Origin: a virus
Direction: 5' to 3' (one strand)
DNA: 34,094 nucleotides
Virus record (IMG/VR): IMGVR_UViG_3300017772_000053
Span: 1-34,094 of that record
Below the pieces are notes generated by a model. That model was not told the origin of the DNA and searched no databases. It saw only the letters and a program-made list of their open reading frames with translations. Each line of letters begins with the position of its first letter. Position 1 is the first letter of the stretch. A program made the translations under genes and the position numbers. Positions 20,810 through 29,244 of this stretch are shown piece after piece.

Positions 20810-22954
20810 TTATATTGTTGCTATTAATTCGCCATTACTAATACTGAAAGTGAAACCACTTGCAGCAAAAAGACAATCATCAAAAGAGGCGAAAGTTGAA
20901 CTTGAGATATTGTCTGCCCCTTGATTAGTTGTTGTAACTATCAATTGGCTATTATTATTTTTACTAAAACCATAAACTTCAGCTGAACTAGCATTACCAT
21001 ATTCTAGCCCATTAGCTCCAGAATTAACTTTAATTACCTGTCCTGCAGAACCTATTGAAGTTAAACCTGTTCCGCCTTTTGTTGTAGGAACAGTAGGCAA
21101 TCTTGCAGAATTTATAGTTCCAGCTGTTATATTAGAAGCATTTATAGACGCAACATTAAAAGTTCCGTATGCTACTATTGAAATTATATCATTTAAAGTT
21201 GCACCAGAAGCTAATACAATACTTGATCCTGAAGTTACAGTTACATCTGTTCCATTGACCAATTTTGCTCCATTCAAATAGACATCTATAAATCCTGCAT
21301 CGTAAGCCAGAGTGTTTCCGCTATCGTCTGCACCTGTAAAAGTAGTTTGGTTAGCCGAAGCCGTATATTTAAATCTGGCAGCCGTACCATTTACAGTAGA
21401 ACCTGCTGCAGCCCACCCACTTGATTTATAAACTTTTAATTCGTTTGCTGTGGTGTCAAAATAAAGATCTCCTACATTTAAAGAAGAAGTCGGAGCTGAA
21501 CTTGAAATTCTATATACTTCGGCAAAATTATTTATTGAACTTAAATTATTTGCAGCCGTTGTTACATTTGCAGAATTAGAAGCTAAAGTATTTAATCCAC
21601 TAATCGCAGCCAAAGTATTCATGTCGGATACTGTTTGTGAAGTACCTAAAGTATTCATATCCGAAACGGCATCTGAAGTTCCTAGTAATCCTATTTGTGT
21701 TGATTTAGCAGCAACAGTTGAAACTTCCGTTGCTTTTGGTACTAATCTATGAAAATTGTAAGTATGTTGTGTAGTTGTAGATTCAACTAATATTCCAAAT
21801 CCTGAAGCTAAAACTGTATTAGCACCACAACCATTTAAAGTTACTGTAGAATTACCAACTGTACCATTAGGAATAGAAACAACACCTGAACCATTGGCTG
21901 TATAGGCTTGTGATAATGCTTCAACACTAACAATAGTTCCTACGCCATTATTTACATCTGGATTTGTATTTGGAAAACTTGTTTCGTTTGCTATTGGAAC
22001 AAAACCGCCAACATCATCAACAAGGTCAATAACTCTTGCATCAATCGCTGCTGTTGTTGCTATAAAATCATCCGAAGCCGACCAAGTTTGTCCTGAATTT
22101 ATTAATTCCGAAGTATCTTTATTTAAAAATCTAGTGTTCGCTGCAGAAGTTGTGTAAAAAGTATTATCGTCTGGAGTATGTCCAGACTGTTCTGAATTTG
22201 TAACTATTGTTGCGTCAGAAATTTTTGCCATAGTAACGGCATTATCTGAAATATGAGCTGTATCAATTGAACCATCTACTAAATGTTCTGAATCAATACT
22301 ATCGTCAGCTATTTTAGAACCATTAACAGCATCTGCCCCTATTTTAGAATTAGTAACCGCTCCAGAATTTATTTTAGCTTCGGTTACGGCATTAGCATTA
22401 AGTTGAGCTGATTGAACTGCGTTGTCAGCAATTTTATCATTATTAACTGCATCATTTGCAATTTTTGCAGTTGTTACCGAACCATCGGCAAAGTTACCAG
22501 AACCTATTACCCCTAAAGGTATAGAATTATTTGTAGCCGTTAATCCTGATAAATAAATTTCTAAATCTGTATCGCTTGATAAATTTCCACTATCCCAAGT
22601 AACATTGACTGTCGTTACATTACTTGAATAAGCCGAAGAACTTATAGTTCCAAATTTTGTTCCTGTGTTTGTTCCAGTTGCTTTTATTCTTCTATTCGCA
22701 TGATAGTAAGAAGTTAAATCGTTTCCTGTTGATGTAATAGTAAATTGTGTATTGCTTACATAGGCTGGAGTGTATGCCCCACTTCCGTCACCATAGATTA
22801 CCCATTGGCTATCATTATACCAATCTCTAGTGTTCTTCATTAGAGCTCTTATGGCATTATTTAAATTTGAGGGTAACATTCCCTCCGCAACACTAATAGT
22901 ATTTAAGCTAGTGTTGTTTGCTTGGACTGTTGAATAATCTTTTATTCCTGACAT
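20810..22954 (-). CDS. Tail fibre protein with decapeptide repeats
   Basis: The 714-residue product opens with a conserved virion-attachment block (VAEGMLPSNLNNAIRALMKN, WVIYGDGSG, about 22-62) shared by podovirus-like tail fibres, then a WDSGNLSSDTDLEIYLSG strand region. Residues about 156-247 are nine ten-residue repeats of the form DAVNNDKIAD, expected to wind into a fibrous trimer. A helical stretch near 420-470 and a beta-rich C-terminal part (SARLPTVPTTKGGTGL) follow. The ribosome site AGGAGA lies in the end of the preceding mini-gene. Confidence 0.88.
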   Translation of the reverse strand: MSGIKDYSTVQANNTSLNTISVAEGMLPSNLNNAIRALMKNTRDWYNDSQWVIYGDGSGAYTPAYVSNTQFTITSTGNDLTSYYHANRRIKATGTNTGTKFGTISSSAYSSNVTTVNVTWDSGNLSSDTDLEIYLSGLTATNNSIPLGVIGSGNFADGSVTTAKIANDAVNNDKIADNAVQSAQLNANAVTEAKINSGAVTNSKIGADAVNGSKIADDSIDSEHLVDGSIDTAHISDNAVTMAKISDATIVTNSEQSGHTPDDNTFYTTSAANTRFLNKDTSELINSGQTWSASDDFIATTAAIDARVIDLVDDVGGFVPIANETSFPNTNPDVNNGVGTIVSVEALSQAYTANGSGVVSIPNGTVGNSTVTLNGCGANTVLASGFGILVESTTTQHTYNFHRLVPKATEVSTVAAKSTQIGLLGTSDAVSDMNTLGTSQTVSDMNTLAAISGLNTLASNSANVTTAANNLSSINNFAEVYRISSSAPTSSLNVGDLYFDTTANELKVYKSSGWAAAGSTVNGTAARFKYTASANQTTFTGADDSGNTLAYDAGFIDVYLNGAKLVNGTDVTVTSGSSIVLASGATLNDIISIVAYGTFNVASINASNITAGTINSARLPTVPTTKGGTGLTSIGSAGQVIKVNSGANGLEYGNASSAEVYGFSKNNNSQLIVTTTNQGADNISSSTFASFDDCLFAASGFTFSISNGELIATI

Positions 22955-23104
22955 TTAATCTCCTATAAACCATGCAAACACTTTATTATTTTCTGTGTTT
23001 TTTTGGTTGATTAATACATTGACTGCTTCTTCTACTTGTCTTTGAAAAAATTCTTGTGAATCTAAACTATATCTAACATTGTCTATATCAAATTTATCAC
23101 TCAT
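22955..23104 (-). CDS. 49-residue helical mini-protein
   Basis: ATG 23104 overlaps the stop of the nozzle gene (ATGA) and its TAA directly abuts the tail-fibre ATG (TAAATG). The peptide is one acidic helix (SQEFFQRQVEEAVNVLINQ) ending in KVFAWFIGD. Perfect coupling on both sides supports a true gene; its last codons carry the ribosome site of the fibre gene. Function unknown, perhaps an assembly factor. Confidence 0.65.
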   Translation of the reverse strand: MSDKFDIDNVRYSLDSQEFFQRQVEEAVNVLINQKNTENNKVFAWFIGD

Positions 23105-24930
23105 CTGCTACCACTCCTTGAAGCAACTAAATCAACTCCTTGTGCATGGCTCCAGACTGTTCCACTTGGTATTTTTACATTAACTCTAACATATCTACCT
23201 GATTGCCTAACAGGAACAACACCGCTAGTTACCATTGAACTATAAGTTGAAGTTGTTTTAGTGTCGGCTAATCTTTCTCTAGTTGTTATGGCAACAGAAG
23301 AAACTGCGTCAACAATTGGTCTGACTTCGGTTATATCCGACCTTAAACCTGGAAACAACTCTAATTCTTTAGTTTCTAATTCTACTTCGCCAGAATCTCC
23401 AGAAAAGATTGCAGCCTTATAATTATTATCTATTGCACCTAAATACAATTGTCCGCCTTGCCAAAATGCAGTATCTAAAGAAATATTAATATTTTCTAGG
23501 TTTGCCGATATTAAGTCCATTAATTCAACTGTGTAAGCACCCACATATTGCGTAAAAATTGTAGAAGCATTGGCATTAGATATAGACCATTTTTCGGTAA
23601 CATAATTATAAATAATTAATTTATCGCAAACTCCAGTTGTGTTTGTTGTATCACTTGAAGATGGATATAACCAAATAGCTAATTGATTAAATGGGTCAAC
23701 CGCAGCTACTATTCTATCTGTAAATGCTTTGTTTAAATCTTTATCAAAAAATCTATTAACTTTTTCAGCCCCAATAGGTTTTATTTGATCTCCGTTAATT
23801 TCAAAAAATCCATCGTCAGCATAAAAGAAAGCTCTTCTATTATCTTGGCAAACTGTTTTTCCATAAGTAGCACCCCTGTTAGGCGATATAACAGAAAATC
23901 TGAATACTGTTGCACCACCAACATAATCCATTCTTACTATTTCGTTTTGTCTAAAAATATATCCATATTCCCCAGAAGTTATAGCTACTACTTGTCCTCC
24001 AGAACCAGGTAAATCTTGAAAATCTGCTTGTTTAGTTCCAGGTGTCCATGAAGTAATATCATTTAATCCTGACCATTGAACTCTATTTTTATTGTTTGTT
24101 TGATTACCTGTAACTAAAAAATCTCTAATAACACCTGAAACTCTAAAAGTAGGTGGAGTTCCAGAAGTAGATATTGTTGAAAGATTAGCAAAATTAGTAG
24201 AAGTACCCATTTGATAATATTGTGGTGGATTAACACCATTACTAATAATTATGTAATCGCCAAATTGTGTAAAAGTAAAAAAATCTGTATCACCACCTGT
24301 TAATGGTGTTCCGCCAACAAAATTAGTAGTTGCTAATCTAGTAGTGTCCGAAGATACATTGGTTAAATTATCTCTACCAATGGCAGCTCTAGTTACTGTA
24401 ACAATATTATTTGAAACTGTTGCCGAAAAATCTGCATGACCATTTATAGTAGTTTTTAAATTTGTAGCGGTAGTATCGTTATTTGTTTGTACTTGAAATT
24501 CGTTAGCAGATGGACTTCCAGTTGAAGAAGTAAATACAACTGTTGTTCCATCATTTTTTTTTAAAGTTATAGTTTTTCCAGCTCCAATATTTGCATAATC
24601 GGTAACTGTAATTGTGCAAGTAGCAAAAGAATTACTTAATAATTTTCCACCTGCCCCTCTATCTATAAAACTTCCAGAAGTTAATTGATAAATTGTATCT
24701 TTAGTAGCAGCAAAGTTAAACGCTAGGTTTTCAGTTGATCTAAAAGAACCTGCCCCTTTACTATCTTTACCAATATTTGCTAATCCGCCACCTGCGGTAC
24801 TTGAATAAGAAATTAAAGACGGAAAAGGTTTATAAGAATTGACGGCATAATATACATTAGTTGCAACTGTGGCTCCAGGATTTAGATGTGGTGGTTGATC
24901 AGGTAACCATTCGCCAAAAGGTATTTGCAT
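23101..24930 (-). CDS. Tail nozzle / tail tubular protein B (T7 gp12-like)
   Basis: The 609-residue product opens FGEWLPDQPPHLNPGATVAT then AVNSYKPFPSL, a hallmark start of T7 gp12-like nozzle proteins of marine podoviruses. It is beta-rich with repeated strand pairs (FTQFGDYIIISNGVNPPQYY, IRDFLVTGNQTN, QNEIVRMDYVGG, QPIGAEKV-like segment near 390). It forms the distal tube of the short tail and follows the adaptor gene, as expected. Standard length for the family. Confidence 0.85.
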   Translation of the reverse strand: MQIPFGEWLPDQPPHLNPGATVATNVYYAVNSYKPFPSLISYSSTAGGGLANIGKDSKGAGSFRSTENLAFNFAATKDTIYQLTSGSFIDRGAGGKLLSNSFATCTITVTDYANIGAGKTITLKKNDGTTVVFTSSTGSPSANEFQVQTNNDTTATNLKTTINGHADFSATVSNNIVTVTRAAIGRDNLTNVSSDTTRLATTNFVGGTPLTGGDTDFFTFTQFGDYIIISNGVNPPQYYQMGTSTNFANLSTISTSGTPPTFRVSGVIRDFLVTGNQTNNKNRVQWSGLNDITSWTPGTKQADFQDLPGSGGQVVAITSGEYGYIFRQNEIVRMDYVGGATVFRFSVISPNRGATYGKTVCQDNRRAFFYADDGFFEINGDQIKPIGAEKVNRFFDKDLNKAFTDRIVAAVDPFNQLAIWLYPSSSDTTNTTGVCDKLIIYNYVTEKWSISNANASTIFTQYVGAYTVELMDLISANLENINISLDTAFWQGGQLYLGAIDNNYKAAIFSGDSGEVELETKELELFPGLRSDITEVRPIVDAVSSVAITTRERLADTKTTSTYSSMVTSGVVPVRQSGRYVRVNVKIPSGTVWSHAQGVDLVASRSGSR

Positions 24931-24939
24931 TTAATTTTC

Positions 24940-25617
24940 CTAACTATTGTTATTAATAACTTTATTGTTGGGTTGAAAAGCAGCTTCAACGGAAGTATCA
25001 GATCTAATTTGTAGGGGCGAACCACTATATTGATCTTCTCTATCGTTTCTTTCAACTCTTTCTAAAGCCGTTACATAATTTTGTTGCCATGCTTGTACTT
25101 TTTGTGGTTCAACGCCACCTAAAAATTGTGCAGCATGATATAACGAACCATATAAATATATTTGTGGGTGATTCGTTAATATATAATTTGAAGTATTTGA
25201 ATCCGATAAAGGATCAAAAGTTTTATAAAAATTTATTGTAGCTGTGTATGTAGAATCAGGTTTAGAAGCAAATCTAAATTTATCGCCAAGTATTGTATAA
25301 ACACTAGGCATACCTGTAGAAGAAGAACCTCTTATTTCGTCCATTTGTGGTGGAGTCATATACCTTAAAGCATATTTAGTTCCGCCACTTAAAATAAAAA
25401 AATCCCTTACTTGTAAAAATCCAGTAGGTACTGTTTCTTCTTCGGAATCAATTGTAAATGAGGTTGAAGTAGAAATCATTTTACCAATTCTTAATTTAGA
25501 ATTGTAATCCGCTTCTACTAATTTAATAAAGTCGTCAGATATTTCGGTTGTTAAATCACTTCTATTTAACCAATTAGCAATAGAAGTTTTTAATTCTGCG
25601 TAAGTAGATAAAGCCAT
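24940..25617 (-). CDS. Tail adaptor / tail tubular protein A (T7 gp11-like)
   Basis: The 225-residue product begins YAELKTSIANWLNRSDLT, then FIKLVEADYNSKLRIG, with PTGFLQVRDFFI and later HPQIYLYGSLYHAAQFLG: the normal pattern of the gp11-like tail adaptor that joins the portal to the nozzle. It overlaps the previous stop by one base and is followed by the nozzle gene. Confidence 0.88.
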   Translation of the reverse strand: MALSTYAELKTSIANWLNRSDLTTEISDDFIKLVEADYNSKLRIGKMISTSTSFTIDSEEETVPTGFLQVRDFFILSGGTKYALRYMTPPQMDEIRGSSSTGMPSVYTILGDKFRFASKPDSTYTATINFYKTFDPLSDSNTSNYILTNHPQIYLYGSLYHAAQFLGGVEPQKVQAWQQNYVTALERVERNDREDQYSGSPLQIRSDTSVEAAFQPNNKVINNNS

Positions 25618-25949
25618 TATATTCTTCCCTCAGCAGTTCTAAAATATTTAAATTCGTTACTATTTAATTTTTTTTTCATAATATCCTTTTGAACTTCTTT
25701 AGGTAAAGCCCACCAATTATTAGTTCCATTATATTCATTAGCCCAAACTTGCAAAGCTAAAATAGGTATAGAAGCAACTCTTTTTAAATCTTTAGACTTT
25801 GAATAACCATCGTCTTTATTTAATAGTTCTTTATTATGTTTTAAATGTGAATCTATATTTAGTTCTTCTTTTAAAACAATTTTTTGTTCGGTTTCGTCTA
25901 GGTTAAAAGTTTCTTTTTTTAATCCATCTACAAAAACATCTTTTCTCAT
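25617..25949 (-). CDS. Hypothetical protein before tail adaptor
   Basis: The 110-residue product has a charged, probably helical first 60 residues and a more conserved-looking C-terminal half (ALQVWANEYNGTNNWWALPK, then IMKKKLNSNEFKYFRTAEG). It overlaps the mini-gene upstream (ATGA) and the adaptor gene downstream. Position between head and tail genes suggests a head-closure or assembly role, not demonstrable here. Confidence 0.6.
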   Translation of the reverse strand: MRKDVFVDGLKKETFNLDETEQKIVLKEELNIDSHLKHNKELLNKDDGYSKSKDLKRVASIPILALQVWANEYNGTNNWWALPKEVQKDIMKKKLNSNEFKYFRTAEGRI

Positions 25950-26080
25950 CTGCCTTGACCTTTATACCTTGTTAGTTTTTTTTGTCTTTTTTCAGATTTG
26001 TTCAATGATTTTTTATGTTTGCCAGGTCTTTTTCTTGGTTTAGGTCTGGGTACATAATGAACAAACTTCTGTCTTGCCAC
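25946..26080 (-). CDS. 44-residue strongly basic mini-protein
   Basis: GTG 26080 overlaps the previous stop (TAGTG) and TGA 25946-25948 overlaps the next ATG. The peptide starts MARQKFVHYVPRPKPRKRPG and is full of Lys and Arg. 'KFVHYVPRP..kr..kHkk.lNKsEKR' resembles basic mini-proteins in marine phage head regions. It probably binds DNA or the acidic capsid proteins. Confidence 0.65.
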   Translation of the reverse strand: MARQKFVHYVPRPKPRKRPGKHKKSLNKSEKRQKKLTRYKGQGR

Positions 26081-26379
26081 TACGCACTCATTTCAGTTAC
26101 GAACAAATCTCCGCTAGTACTTGTATTTCTAATCGCAGCTATTTTTTCACCTGGCGAAACTTTAATAATTTCATAATCTCCAGCATGAAGATAGGCATCA
26201 CTTGTTGTAGCAGTTGGTGCTGAAGAAGCATTACCGCCAATAACATAATGACAACTATGTGTAGTTGCTATTCTTACATATTCAGTTTGCGTTCCAAAAA
26301 CATTTGAAGAAGCAACAGATGAACCTGTAAATGAAACTTTTTGTGTAGTTCCAGGTCTTAAAGCATAATTATAACTCAT
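26080..26379 (-). CDS. Small beta-type head/virion protein
   Basis: The 99-residue product is all-beta (VSFTGSSVASSNVFGTQTEY, CHYVIGGNAS, YEIIKVSPGEKIAAIRN, LFVTEMS). Proteins of this pattern ('v.ftgss.....f......vrI..t..chi..G......d..l.a...e...v.pG.kia.i') are frequent phage virion components, possibly decoration. It follows another beta protein and the capsid gene. Confidence 0.65.
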   Translation of the reverse strand: MSYNYALRPGTTQKVSFTGSSVASSNVFGTQTEYVRIATTHSCHYVIGGNASSAPTATTSDAYLHAGDYEIIKVSPGEKIAAIRNTSTSGDLFVTEMSA

Positions 26380-26403
26380 TTTTTTTTACTCCGTTAGGGT
26401 TAA

Positions 26404-26432
26404 GGGGGAAATACCGCTAGGCAGGTTCCCCC
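26404..26432. terminator. Hairpin between two head genes
   Basis: GGGGGAA (26404-26410) pairs with TTCCCCC (26426-26432), seven pairs around a 15-base loop, in the 61-base gap between two beta-protein genes. No U-tract on the minus strand. It may protect or attenuate the capsid-region transcript. Confidence 0.45.
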
Positions 26433-26440
26433 ATAATTTA

Positions 26441-26788
26441 TTATCTTCTTACAACAATTGTAAAATGTGCAGAATGTGTTCCTGTAGAACCACCGTCTGT
26501 TGCGATAGCGATATAATCGCCCTCATTTACATTATTTGCTGCAGTTGGTTCGCAAGTATCAATATCTCCTGCACCTGAACCAGAATGAGCAATTGTTATA
26601 GCTCCGTTTGTCATATTAGTAGTATTTACTTTAGCAGTACATACCGCATTACCACCTGAAAGAGCTCCACCTAGAACTGAAGTTATTTTAATAACTTTTC
26701 CAGCGTCAGGTACGGCTACTCTTACTGTTGAAGCAGTTGATACATTGTCTAAATGACATTCTAAAAAATAATCGTTTAATGTTCTCAT
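26441..26788 (-). CDS. Head decoration-like beta protein
   Basis: The 115-residue product reads FLECHLDNVSTASTVRVAVP, DAGKVIKITSVLGGALSGG, ANNVNEGDYIAIATDGGSTG: a beta-sandwich with glycine turns. The first gene after the major capsid gene, separated by a strong hairpin. Head decoration or stabilising proteins are typically encoded here; similar proteins in other marine phages have no confirmed role. Confidence 0.65.
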   Translation of the reverse strand: MRTLNDYFLECHLDNVSTASTVRVAVPDAGKVIKITSVLGGALSGGNAVCTAKVNTTNMTNGAITIAHSGSGAGDIDTCEPTAANNVNEGDYIAIATDGGSTGTHSAHFTIVVRR

Positions 26789-26847
26789 TTTTTTTCTCCG
26801 TTTGTCGTTCCGTCTATAACCTTATTAAGACTTCAACATTGGGTTTA

Positions 26848-26890
26848 TTGTTAGGGGGTGTATATCTAAACAAGGTTACACCCCCAACAA
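26848..26890 (-). terminator. Strong hairpin just after major capsid gene
   Basis: TTGTT-A-GGGGGTGTA (26848-26862) pairs with TACACCCCC-AACAA (26877-26890): 14 pairs with one bulged A and a 14-base loop. It begins eight bases past the capsid stop on the minus strand. With no U-tract after it, partial termination or transcript-end stabilisation is more likely than full termination. Confidence 0.65.
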
Positions 26891-26897
26891 TTTAGTA

Positions 26898-27866
26898 TTA
26901 TGAAGTAGTTAAATCAGTAACTAATCCACTTGCTTTTTCGTTTCTTGACTCAAGAGTGTATTCTGTAACCAAGAATCTTTGATCTCCGTCTGTAGTTTGA
27001 CCTGGAGTAGTAAGTTTGAAATCTCTTAAAAAAGAAACTCCCCACATATCCATTTCAAGTACATAAGCGTCTTGACCTTTTTTGGCTGCAGTTCCGTTGT
27101 TGTTTCTAATAAATCTATTAGGTGCAACTTGCATAGTTCCAAAATCTGACTCATACACATCAATAGAAGTAATTAATCTTCTATCTTCTGCAGCGTCAAA
27201 TCTAGTTGAACCACCTGTGAAGCCTGAAAGTTTTTGTTTGTTAAAAGCACCAACCATAATCATATTAGGGTTTCCGCCATTATCAAAACATTTCTTTAAA
27301 ACGCTTTTTAATTGATCTTCAGTGAAAGCTCTCTGCGTACCATCTGTTCTTGCAGTTCCTGGTACATCAGCACTACTAACTTGACCATTAGCACCGCCTG
27401 CTCCAGCGTCAACATTAGCTTGAAGCCAAGTTGGTAAGCCAGATAATTTTCTTGCAGTTGATGCGTTTCCAGCAGTTCCAGTTACATTAGATAAAAGAGC
27501 TGTTTCCATATCTCTTTTTAATTCTTTTGCACCTTTAGCTACTTGGTAAGCTATTTCACTTGCTCTACCAGCTGAAGTTACGGCTTCGTTTGTGCCTGAA
27601 ACTTGGATAGCTTTTGTAGAGATTTGAGTGTGGTTAGATACTTCCACAGATGGAACCATTGTTCCATAAGATATTGCAGCACCTTCAACCGCAGCATTAA
27701 CTGCTGTTGGGGCTAGAGCATCTGTTTGCCATTTGTGTAAAGTATTTGTTGCTCTTGTTTTTGCAACGCCAGACATAAAAGGTGTTTCTGTTGGACTAAT
27801 ATTGTAAATAATGTCCGCTAGGTCTTCTCTTATACCTTTTGTTGTATATGTTTGATACATCGCCAT
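26898..27866 (-). CDS. Major capsid protein (HK97 fold, SU10-type)
   Basis: The 322-residue product has the SU10-type opening REDLADIIYNISPTETPFMS and the following KTRATNTLHKWQTDAL, an E-loop-like part near 50-80, an alpha-rich axial segment (ASEIAYQVAKGAKELKRD) and a C-terminal QRFLVTEYTLESRNEKASGL. This family forms the shell of many tailed phages. It follows the scaffold gene and is bounded downstream by a strong hairpin, both typical of a highly expressed capsid gene. Confidence 0.92.
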   Translation of the reverse strand: MAMYQTYTTKGIREDLADIIYNISPTETPFMSGVAKTRATNTLHKWQTDALAPTAVNAAVEGAAISYGTMVPSVEVSNHTQISTKAIQVSGTNEAVTSAGRASEIAYQVAKGAKELKRDMETALLSNVTGTAGNASTARKLSGLPTWLQANVDAGAGGANGQVSSADVPGTARTDGTQRAFTEDQLKSVLKKCFDNGGNPNMIMVGAFNKQKLSGFTGGSTRFDAAEDRRLITSIDVYESDFGTMQVAPNRFIRNNNGTAAKKGQDAYVLEMDMWGVSFLRDFKLTTPGQTTDGDQRFLVTEYTLESRNEKASGLVTDLTTS

Positions 27867-27891
27867 GATATATTCTCCTTTAGGTTATTTA

Positions 27892-28890
27892 TTAAATGTA
27901 ACGCAAAAGTAAATCGGAAGCATCTTTAATTTTTCCACTTTTCTTGAGCGTTTTAATTTGATTCAACCTTGTTTGAGAATTGATTTCGTCTTTTGTAACT
28001 TTAACACCTGATTTAACAAATTTTGATGGCTTAACTTTCTTATTAACTAAAGTTGGTTTTAACTTTTTGTTATTTTGATAGCTCATAGCATCAACAATAA
28101 TGTCAAATTGTCTTGAATCATAAATTGAATTAACTTCTTTATCGTTAAAGCCTTTAGTCAATAAATAATTCGTCATATTTGTTCTTAAATTATTCCCTTT
28201 AACAGGGTCGGACAATTCAGGATACTTTAAAGCAACCTTTTTTTGTTCTTCTTTAAGAACTTCTTGAAACTGTTGAGTTTGATGATCTCTAATTCGCTTT
28301 TGTGCTTGAGAAATAGTATCTCTACGCTTACGAATTTTACGATCTACTTTTGCAGCTTCAGTTGGATCCTCTTCCCATAAAGCGTCTAGCTCTTTGGAAT
28401 TAATATCACTATTTATTTCAGCGTTCAAAGTCAACACAAGAGAATTTAAATCTTCTAACTTGGTTGAATACTGTTTTTCCAAACGATCTTTTGCAGATTG
28501 TGTTTCTCTTTTTTCAAGAGCTAACTCCTCTGTTTTTCGTCTGTAATCGGCATCCTTTTGATAACCTGCTTTTAATTCTTCAAGGTCAACATCAATTAAT
28601 TCACCATTAACTTTAACTTGGTGTAAATCGGTTTCTTGTTCTTCAATAGCATCATTTTCTACTGGAGCTTCTTCTTCGTCAGAAACTTCTTGAACTTCTT
28701 CTTGATTGGTTTCTGGTTTTTGTTGAACTTCTTGATTATCTTCAGCTTCCGCTTCTGGTTCTTTTGGTTCAACTGGTGCTTCTTTATCTTGAGCTTTAAT
28801 AGTTGCCGTTTTAGGGTCTAGTAATCCCTCAAGAGTTTTAGCTGCACCTTGTACTGAAACATTGTTCAGTAATGGGTTGTTGTCAGACAT
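27892..28890 (-). CDS. Capsid scaffolding protein
   Basis: The 332-residue product has a very acidic, proline-rich N-terminal third (about 35-90: KEPEAEAEDNQEVQQKPET), a coiled-coil centre (QSAKDRLEKQYSTKLEDL, SQAQKRIRDHQTQQFQEVL) and a basic C-terminal helix (NQIKTLKKSGKIKDASDL). Highly helical, acidic at the front and immediately before the capsid gene: the classic scaffold layout. TAGGAGGAC ahead of the ATG is a strong ribosome site. Confidence 0.85.
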   Translation of the reverse strand: MSDNNPLLNNVSVQGAAKTLEGLLDPKTATIKAQDKEAPVEPKEPEAEAEDNQEVQQKPETNQEEVQEVSDEEEAPVENDAIEEQETDLHQVKVNGELIDVDLEELKAGYQKDADYRRKTEELALEKRETQSAKDRLEKQYSTKLEDLNSLVLTLNAEINSDINSKELDALWEEDPTEAAKVDRKIRKRRDTISQAQKRIRDHQTQQFQEVLKEEQKKVALKYPELSDPVKGNNLRTNMTNYLLTKGFNDKEVNSIYDSRQFDIIVDAMSYQNNKKLKPTLVNKKVKPSKFVKSGVKVTKDEINSQTRLNQIKTLKKSGKIKDASDLLLRYI

Positions 28891-28947
28891 TAAGTCCTCC
28901 TATGGTTAAGCTGTCTTTATGACTTGGCTTATTTTAACTTGGTTTAG

Positions 28948-29244
28948 TTAAAATTTTGTTTTTACTTGTTGTTTGCGAAAATCTTCAAGCTGTTTTTCAG
29001 CTAATTTTCCTGTTTCAATAACAGTTTGTAGATGTTGTTCTACTTTGCCTACAACATTATAAGCAATCCAAAGTTTTTCCCTTGTATCGCTTTCTTTAGC
29101 ACCTGTTTTTTCTAACAAGGCTTCAGAATAAAGTTTTTTAAGAGTGTCAATTGCCTCTACAAAAATTTTATTCTCTAATATTTGTTTCGCCTGATTGGAT
29201 CGGCTGACTTCCGCTTCCCTCAGGGTTTGGTCGTTGGTTACCAT
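28948..29244 (-). CDS. Small helical protein overlapping portal 3' end
   Basis: The 98-residue product is helical (SNQAKQILENKIFVEAIDTL, LWIAYNVVGKVEQHLQTV). It starts 77 bases inside the portal gene, in another frame, with AAAGGA before the ATG at 29244. Small helical proteins of the type 'R..qA..il.n....eai..l...y...l..t...d...RE.lw.a...v..v...l...ie.Gk.a...l' recur between portal and scaffold in podovirus-like phages. Function unknown. Confidence 0.7.
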   Translation of the reverse strand: MVTNDQTLREAEVSRSNQAKQILENKIFVEAIDTLKKLYSEALLEKTGAKESDTREKLWIAYNVVGKVEQHLQTVIETGKLAEKQLEDFRKQQVKTKF

